A stretch of 64,000 nt of DNA from Salinilacustrithrix flava (GTDB lineage Bacteria; Actinomycetota; Acidimicrobiia; Acidimicrobiales; Salinilacustritrichaceae): NCBI GenBank assembly GCA_024128875.1, contig JAMYFF010000008.1, forward strand, positions 124,001 through 188,000, in the 5' to 3' direction. This document shows, piece by piece, positions 60,097 through 64,000 of this stretch (the first letter of the stretch is position 1; each line of letters begins with the position of its first letter). The position numbers and the translations under genes are program-made. The notes beneath the pieces are model-generated. The model was given only the letters and a program-made list of their open reading frames with translations. It ran no database searches and was not told the origin of the DNA.

Positions 60097-61371
60097 TCAG
60101 AGCCCGAAGACCATGCGGGCGTAGGCGAAGTACACCAGCAGCCCGGTCGCATCGACGAGGGTGGTGATGAACGGTGCGCTCACCACTGCCGGGTCCCCGC
60201 CGACGCGACCCACGACCAACGGCAGCACCGATCCCGCGGACGTACCGATCACGCACACGGTCACCAGCGTGAGGCACACGACCGCTGCGAGCTTGGGCTC
60301 GTAGGCGAGGGCGATCGGGAGGGCGGCGAGCACCGCCAGGAGCCCGCCGAGCATCACCCCGACGCTGGCCTCGCGCCACACCACCCTGGGCAGGTCGCGG
60401 ATGCGGAGGTCGTCGACGGCCATCGCCCGCACGACGGTCGTCGCCGCCTGCGCCCCGATGTTGCCGCCCGTGCCGAGGAGCAGGGGGATGAAGAGCGCGA
60501 GCGCCACGACCTCCTCGAGCTCCCCTTCGAAGTGATCGAGGACCTGCACGGTGAGGACACCGGCGGATGCAGCCACCACGAGCCACACCGCTCGGCTCCG
60601 GACCAGCCGCAGGAGCGAAGCGGTGAGATAGGGACGGCGGAGCGGGTCGACACCAGAGGTCTTGGCGGCGTCCTCGGCCTCCTCGAGCCCCAGGACCTCC
60701 ATGGCGTCGTCGATGGTGACCACACCCAGCAAGGCGCCCTCGGCGTCCAGCACCGGTACGGCCAGCGCCTCGGTGCTGAGCACCCGCCTCGCTGCGACCT
60801 CCTGGTCGTCGTCGGGCGACAGGGCATCGGCGCGGACGTCTTGGCTGTGGGCACCGACGTGGTCGTCGTCCTCGGCGCTGAGCAGGTCTCGCAGCTCGAC
60901 CATCCCCACGAACATCCCCGCGTCGGTCACGGGCAACCGGTAGACGGTGTCCACCTCGGGCTCGCACCGGCGGACGCGGTCGAGGGCGGCTGCGACGCGG
61001 TCGGAGGCGGAGAGCTCCAGCATGCGCTGCGTCATCATGCGCCCCACGCTCTCCGGCGGGTACTGCAGGAGCCGCCGGGTCTCGGCCGCCTCCGCCGCCG
61101 GGAGCTCGTCGACCCATGACTCGGCCGTCGCCGAGTCGGTGAGCATGCGCGCTCGCTCGTCCGGCGGCATCAGCGCCAGCAGCTGCGGCCGCCGCTGCGA
61201 TCCGACCCGGTCGAGCAGGAGCGCCTGGTGACCGGATTCGAGCCGGCGCAGCGCCTCCGCCGCATCCGTCGGCGGTGCCGCCCGCAGGAGCTCTGCCCCG
61301 TCGTCGAGGTTGCGCTGGACCAGCTGGGCGTGGAGCTGCTCGGTGGCAGTCGAGGATCGCATGGCCGTCAT
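60097..61371 (-). CDS. mgtE: Magnesium transporter (MgtE family)
   Basis: The 424-residue protein has an N-terminal helical MgtE_N domain (with PPDERARMLTDS and LQYPPESVGRMMTQRM), a pair of CBS domains (about 135-255) and a C-terminal membrane domain of five helices. The pore signature GTGGNIGAQAATTVVRAMA is present. MgtE is a Mg2+ channel gated by Mg2+ binding to its cytosolic domains. ATG 61371 is used; the ATG three codons later is possible. Confidence 0.93.
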   Translation of the reverse strand: MTAMRSSTATEQLHAQLVQRNLDDGAELLRAAPPTDAAEALRRLESGHQALLLDRVGSQRRPQLLALMPPDERARMLTDSATAESWVDELPAAEAAETRRLLQYPPESVGRMMTQRMLELSASDRVAAALDRVRRCEPEVDTVYRLPVTDAGMFVGMVELRDLLSAEDDDHVGAHSQDVRADALSPDDDQEVAARRVLSTEALAVPVLDAEGALLGVVTIDDAMEVLGLEEAEDAAKTSGVDPLRRPYLTASLLRLVRSRAVWLVVAASAGVLTVQVLDHFEGELEEVVALALFIPLLLGTGGNIGAQAATTVVRAMAVDDLRIRDLPRVVWREASVGVMLGGLLAVLAALPIALAYEPKLAAVVCLTLVTVCVIGTSAGSVLPLVVGRVGGDPAVVSAPFITTLVDATGLLVYFAYARMVFGL

Positions 61372-61418
61372 GATCCGAGGTCGTACCCCACCGGTGCGGT
61401 CCCGATGACGGAACCGCC

Positions 61419-61853
61419 TCAGCCGTCGAGCTTGCGGCGGTAGACGTTGGTGTCCCGGACCTCGAAGCCCTCGCGCTGGTAGAGGCGGTTGGCGGCCTCG
61501 CGGGTGGGCCGGGACGTCAGGTCGACCGTGGTGCACCCGAGCTCCTCGGCTCGATCGACCATCGCCTGGGTGAGCGCACCGCCGACGCCGAGGCCACGGG
61601 CCGCGTCGTCGACCACCACGTCCTCGATCCAGGCCCGCCGACCCGTGGGGATGCGGAACGTGACGAGGGTGGCGGTGCCGAGGATCGTGCCGTCGTCGTC
61701 CGTGGCGAGGAACAGGTCCGTGGCGGGCGACGTGACGATGTCCACGAGCTCGTCCGCGCTCGGCGGCGGGCTGGAGCTGGAGAGCTGGGGGATGAGCCGC
61801 TCGAACGCCGCGAGCAGCTCGTCGGTGACCTCGGCGACGATCTCGATGAACAC
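61419..61853 (-). CDS. GNAT-family N-acetyltransferase
   Basis: The 144-residue protein has motif A (VVVDDAARGLGVGGALTQAMVDRAEELG; core ARGLGVGGAL) and a C-terminal TREAANRLYQREGFEVRDTNVYRR. The acceptor is unknown. GTG 61853 fits the family N-terminus and lies 10 bases after the histidine kinase stop, so they may be co-transcribed. Confidence 0.87.
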   Translation of the reverse strand: MFIEIVAEVTDELLAAFERLIPQLSSSSPPPSADELVDIVTSPATDLFLATDDDGTILGTATLVTFRIPTGRRAWIEDVVVDDAARGLGVGGALTQAMVDRAEELGCTTVDLTSRPTREAANRLYQREGFEVRDTNVYRRKLDG

Positions 61854-61863
61854 AGCGGCGAAA

Positions 61864-63528
61864 CTAGCGGGGGACCCCGGCGGCGGCGACGGGCAGGGTG
61901 AAGGCGAACGTCGCCCCTCCCTCCTCACCGGTCTCCACGCGGATGTCGCCGTCGTGGGCCTCGAGGATCTGGCGACTGATGTACAGGCCGAGGCCGGTGC
62001 CGCTGACGCTGGTGTCCCGGCCCCGAACGAACTTGTCGAAGACGCGGCCCTGGAGGTCGCTGGACAGGCCGGGGCCCTGGTCGGTGACGGCCACCGTGGC
62101 CCGGTCGCCGTCGCGCCGGAGCCGGACCACCACCGTGCCGTTGGTTGGGGACACCTTGGCGGCGTTGTCGAGCAGGTTGGTGAGCACCTGCTGGATGCGG
62201 TCGACGTCGACCACCACCGGCACGTGCGGGGACTCCAGCTCGGCCTCGATGGTGAGGCGCGGGTACAGCGCGGAGGCGGCCTCGATGGCCACGGTGACCT
62301 CCTCGGCCAGGTCGGCCTCGCCCATGGCGTAGGACATCCGACCCGACTCGACGGCCTGGGAGTCCAGCACGTCGCGGGTGAGCCCCTGCAGGCGCCGGGC
62401 GTTGCTGGCCGAGCGCCGCAGGGCGTTGAACCGCTCGGTGTCGGTCATGGCGTCCCAGTGGTCCATGGTGGTCTGGAGGAAGCCGAGCACGCCGGCCACC
62501 GGCGTCCGCAGCTCGTGGGACACGATGCTGATGAACTCCTCCTGGGTCTCGCTCAGGCGCTGCAGGCGCTCCTGCTCCTCCCGGGCGGCCTGCAGCCGGC
62601 GGGCCAGGGCGAGGAACGTGAGCACGCCGACCACGAGGAAGACGGCGACGATCACCAGCCCGACCTGCTGGAGCGGTCCGGCGAGGCCCTCGTCGAACTC
62701 GTCGCTGTCCTGGGTGAACGCGATCCGCCACCCGGCTGCGGGGACGTCGGCGATGGCCTGCACCTCGCCCTCGCGCCGGTGGACGCCCGCCTCCAGGGTG
62801 AGCAGCTCCTCGTCGGGGATCCGCTGGGCCACCAGCGACGGGTTGCTCGCGGCGATGACCGCACCGGTCTGGTCGAAGACCACCAGCTCGCCGGTGTCGC
62901 CCCGGCCGAACTCCTGGATCTCGCGGTTGAACGAGCTGGTCACCGAGACCTCGGACTCGAACACGAAGGTGCCCCGGAGCTCGCCGGTCGCCGGATCCCG
63001 GATGGCGAGCATGAACGCCGTGTTGGGCAGGTCGGACGTGGCGCCCGGGCCCATCGGCAGCGAACCACCCGGGAGCACGGGCTCCTCCTCCCGTCGCAGG
63101 GCGGGGAGGAGCTGCTCGACGCCCGGACGTTGCAGCGGTTCCCCCAGCGCGTCGTCGTCCACGCGGAAGCCCTGGGTCACCACGCCGGCGTCGTCGGTGA
63201 GGAAGAAGCCCGTGCGGAACTCCTCGGCGCGCTCCACGAGCCGCACGAGGTCCCCCAGCGCCTCCCGGTCGGCCTCGCTGCCGACCGCGAACTCGAACTG
63301 GAAGTCGTCGGTGAGGTCGGTGAGCAGCGATGCGAACGTCGTCAGCTGGCTCTCGACCCGGGTGCTCTGGCTGCGGGCGTTCGCCTCGACCTCCGAGAGC
63401 ACCGCCTCCTCGAGCGCCTCGCGACCGTTGTCGACCGCAGTCGTCAGCAGCACCAGGACGAGCACGCCGACGGCGGCCAGCACCAGGAACGCAGCTGCGG
63501 GCAGCAGCCGCTCACGTCGTCGCAGCAT
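61864..63528 (-). CDS. Sensor histidine kinase
   Basis: The 554-residue protein has a membrane helix (about 10-32), an extracytoplasmic sensor region with an N-terminal coiled segment, a second helix (about 287-312), a HisKA domain with phosphorylated His338 in VSHELRTPVAGV and an ATPase domain. The latter contains LTNLLDNAAKVSP (N box), VTDQGPGL (G1) and SGTGLGLYISRQ (G2). It would phosphorylate a response regulator on an external signal; no regulator gene is in the window. Its start overlaps the preceding kinase gene by 17 bases. Confidence 0.92.
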   Translation of the reverse strand: MLRRRERLLPAAAFLVLAAVGVLVLVLLTTAVDNGREALEEAVLSEVEANARSQSTRVESQLTTFASLLTDLTDDFQFEFAVGSEADREALGDLVRLVERAEEFRTGFFLTDDAGVVTQGFRVDDDALGEPLQRPGVEQLLPALRREEEPVLPGGSLPMGPGATSDLPNTAFMLAIRDPATGELRGTFVFESEVSVTSSFNREIQEFGRGDTGELVVFDQTGAVIAASNPSLVAQRIPDEELLTLEAGVHRREGEVQAIADVPAAGWRIAFTQDSDEFDEGLAGPLQQVGLVIVAVFLVVGVLTFLALARRLQAAREEQERLQRLSETQEEFISIVSHELRTPVAGVLGFLQTTMDHWDAMTDTERFNALRRSASNARRLQGLTRDVLDSQAVESGRMSYAMGEADLAEEVTVAIEAASALYPRLTIEAELESPHVPVVVDVDRIQQVLTNLLDNAAKVSPTNGTVVVRLRRDGDRATVAVTDQGPGLSSDLQGRVFDKFVRGRDTSVSGTGLGLYISRQILEAHDGDIRVETGEEGGATFAFTLPVAAAGVPR

Positions 63529-64000
63529 CTCGCTCCTCGACTCTCGAGCGGTCGAGCACGTCGAGCTCGACCACGAACCGGGCCCCGCCCAGGGGGCTGT
63601 CCTCCACGCGCACCGAACCGCCCATCTGGGCGACGAAGTCCTGGACCACCGACAGCCCGATGCCGACGCCTCGCGTCCGCACGACGGCGTCACCGGCGCC
63701 TCGGAAGAAGCGCACGAAGATCTTCTCCCGCTCGTCGGCCGGCACCCCGGGCCCCGAGTCGTCGACCAGCAGGAACGCCCGGCCATCTCGCGCGTGGACG
63801 CCCACGGACACCTCGGCATCCGAAGGCGAGAACTTCACGGCGTTGGAGACCAGGTTGGTGACGATGCGCTCCAGCGCGCTCACGTCGCCGAGCACCTCGA
63901 TGCCGGGATCGATGGCTCGAGCCACGTGGTGGGAGCCCCAGACGCCGTCCAGGCGGTCGAGCACGGCGTCGACGGCGTCGGACAGCACGACCGGTGCGAG
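63512..64000 (-). CDS. Histidine kinase ATPase domain, 5' end beyond the window
   Basis: An open minus-strand frame runs in from the right edge. The visible part contains the N box IVTNLVSNAVKFSP, G1 VDDSGPGVP, the F box FVRFFRGAG and the G2 motif GVGIGLSVVQ. It is therefore the C-terminal catalytic domain of a sensor kinase or hybrid kinase. The N-terminal sensor and the phospho-accepting His lie outside the window. It overlaps the next kinase gene by 17 bases, so the two probably act together. Confidence 0.85.
   Translation of the reverse strand, partial: LAPVVLSDAVDAVLDRLDGVWGSHHVARAIDPGIEVLGDVSALERIVTNLVSNAVKFSPSDAEVSVGVHARDGRAFLLVDDSGPGVPADEREKIFVRFFRGAGDAVVRTRGVGIGLSVVQDFVAQMGGSVRVEDSPLGGARFVVELDVLDRSRVEERDAATT

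Overview
The window is very GC-rich, densely coded DNA with many GTG starts and many 1-4 base stop/start overlaps. Protein content (HelD/HelR-type helicase, class E sortase, single-chain acyl-CoA carboxylase, geranylgeranyl-reductase-family enzyme, HemY-type oxidase, D-aminoacyl-tRNA deacylase, DUF4214-like repeats) points to an actinobacterium. A member of the Acidimicrobiia is my best guess, but that is inference. I saw no rRNA, tRNA, CRISPR array or insertion-sequence transposase.

Layout. 1-13.4 kb, mostly minus strand: a membrane glycosyltransferase-like gene cut by the left edge, ferric-iron ABC permease and binding protein, a GT2 glycosyltransferase, a coiled-coil membrane protein, a metallophosphatase, then an operon running helD, ferric ABC ATPase, flavin oxidoreductase, and an oligopeptidase B-like protease. 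13.4-19.9 kb: a small conserved-looking gene between inverted repeats, hemE-hemY, a class E sortase, an apolipoprotein N-acyltransferase homologue with Ser where the catalytic Cys belongs, dtd, and an aldose epimerase. 19.9-25.8 kb: a translationally coupled GT4/methyltransferase/alpha-toroid operon, an SGNH hydrolase with DUF4214-like repeats framed by two copies of a hairpin repeat, a methyltransferase and an acidic secreted protein. 26-33.5 kb: thioesterase, an RsbW-like kinase next to an RsbU-like phosphatase, a lytic transglycosylase-like lipoprotein, an FMN reductase, a patatin and a flavin oxidoreductase.

33.5-35.45 kb looks like a small inserted islet. It is bounded by exact 21-bp direct repeats, carries a SnoaL-like gene and a ribbon-helix-helix/Doc toxin-antitoxin pair with a clear operator, and has unusual palindromic non-coding DNA on both sides. 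It sits between two convergent genes, and its right repeat overlaps the 3' end of an M14 carboxypeptidase gene.

35.4-48.3 kb is metabolic: M14 peptidase, single-chain acyl-CoA carboxylase, geranylgeranyl-reductase-type flavoprotein, an acetyltransferase, an amidase, and a compact phenylalanine/tyrosine catabolic operon (phhA-hppD-fahA-hmgA) that would convert Phe to fumarate and acetoacetate but lacks a maleylacetoacetate isomerase here. 48.3-64 kb holds a MacB/FtsX-type exporter, two solute-binding lipoproteins without permeases, a PAP2-kinase fusion that appears to have lost a C-terminal membrane domain, a lipoprotein, a second PAP2 phosphatase, a P-type cation ATPase, an SRPBCC protein with an MgtE transporter, an acetyltransferase and two overlapping histidine kinases, the last cut by the right edge.

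Two dispersed repeat families recur: hairpins with CCGTTCTGG / CCAGAACGG-type ends, mostly in intergenic gaps, and an element with the core CGGAACTGGCAGTGCTG, one copy of which lies in frame inside the carboxylase gene.
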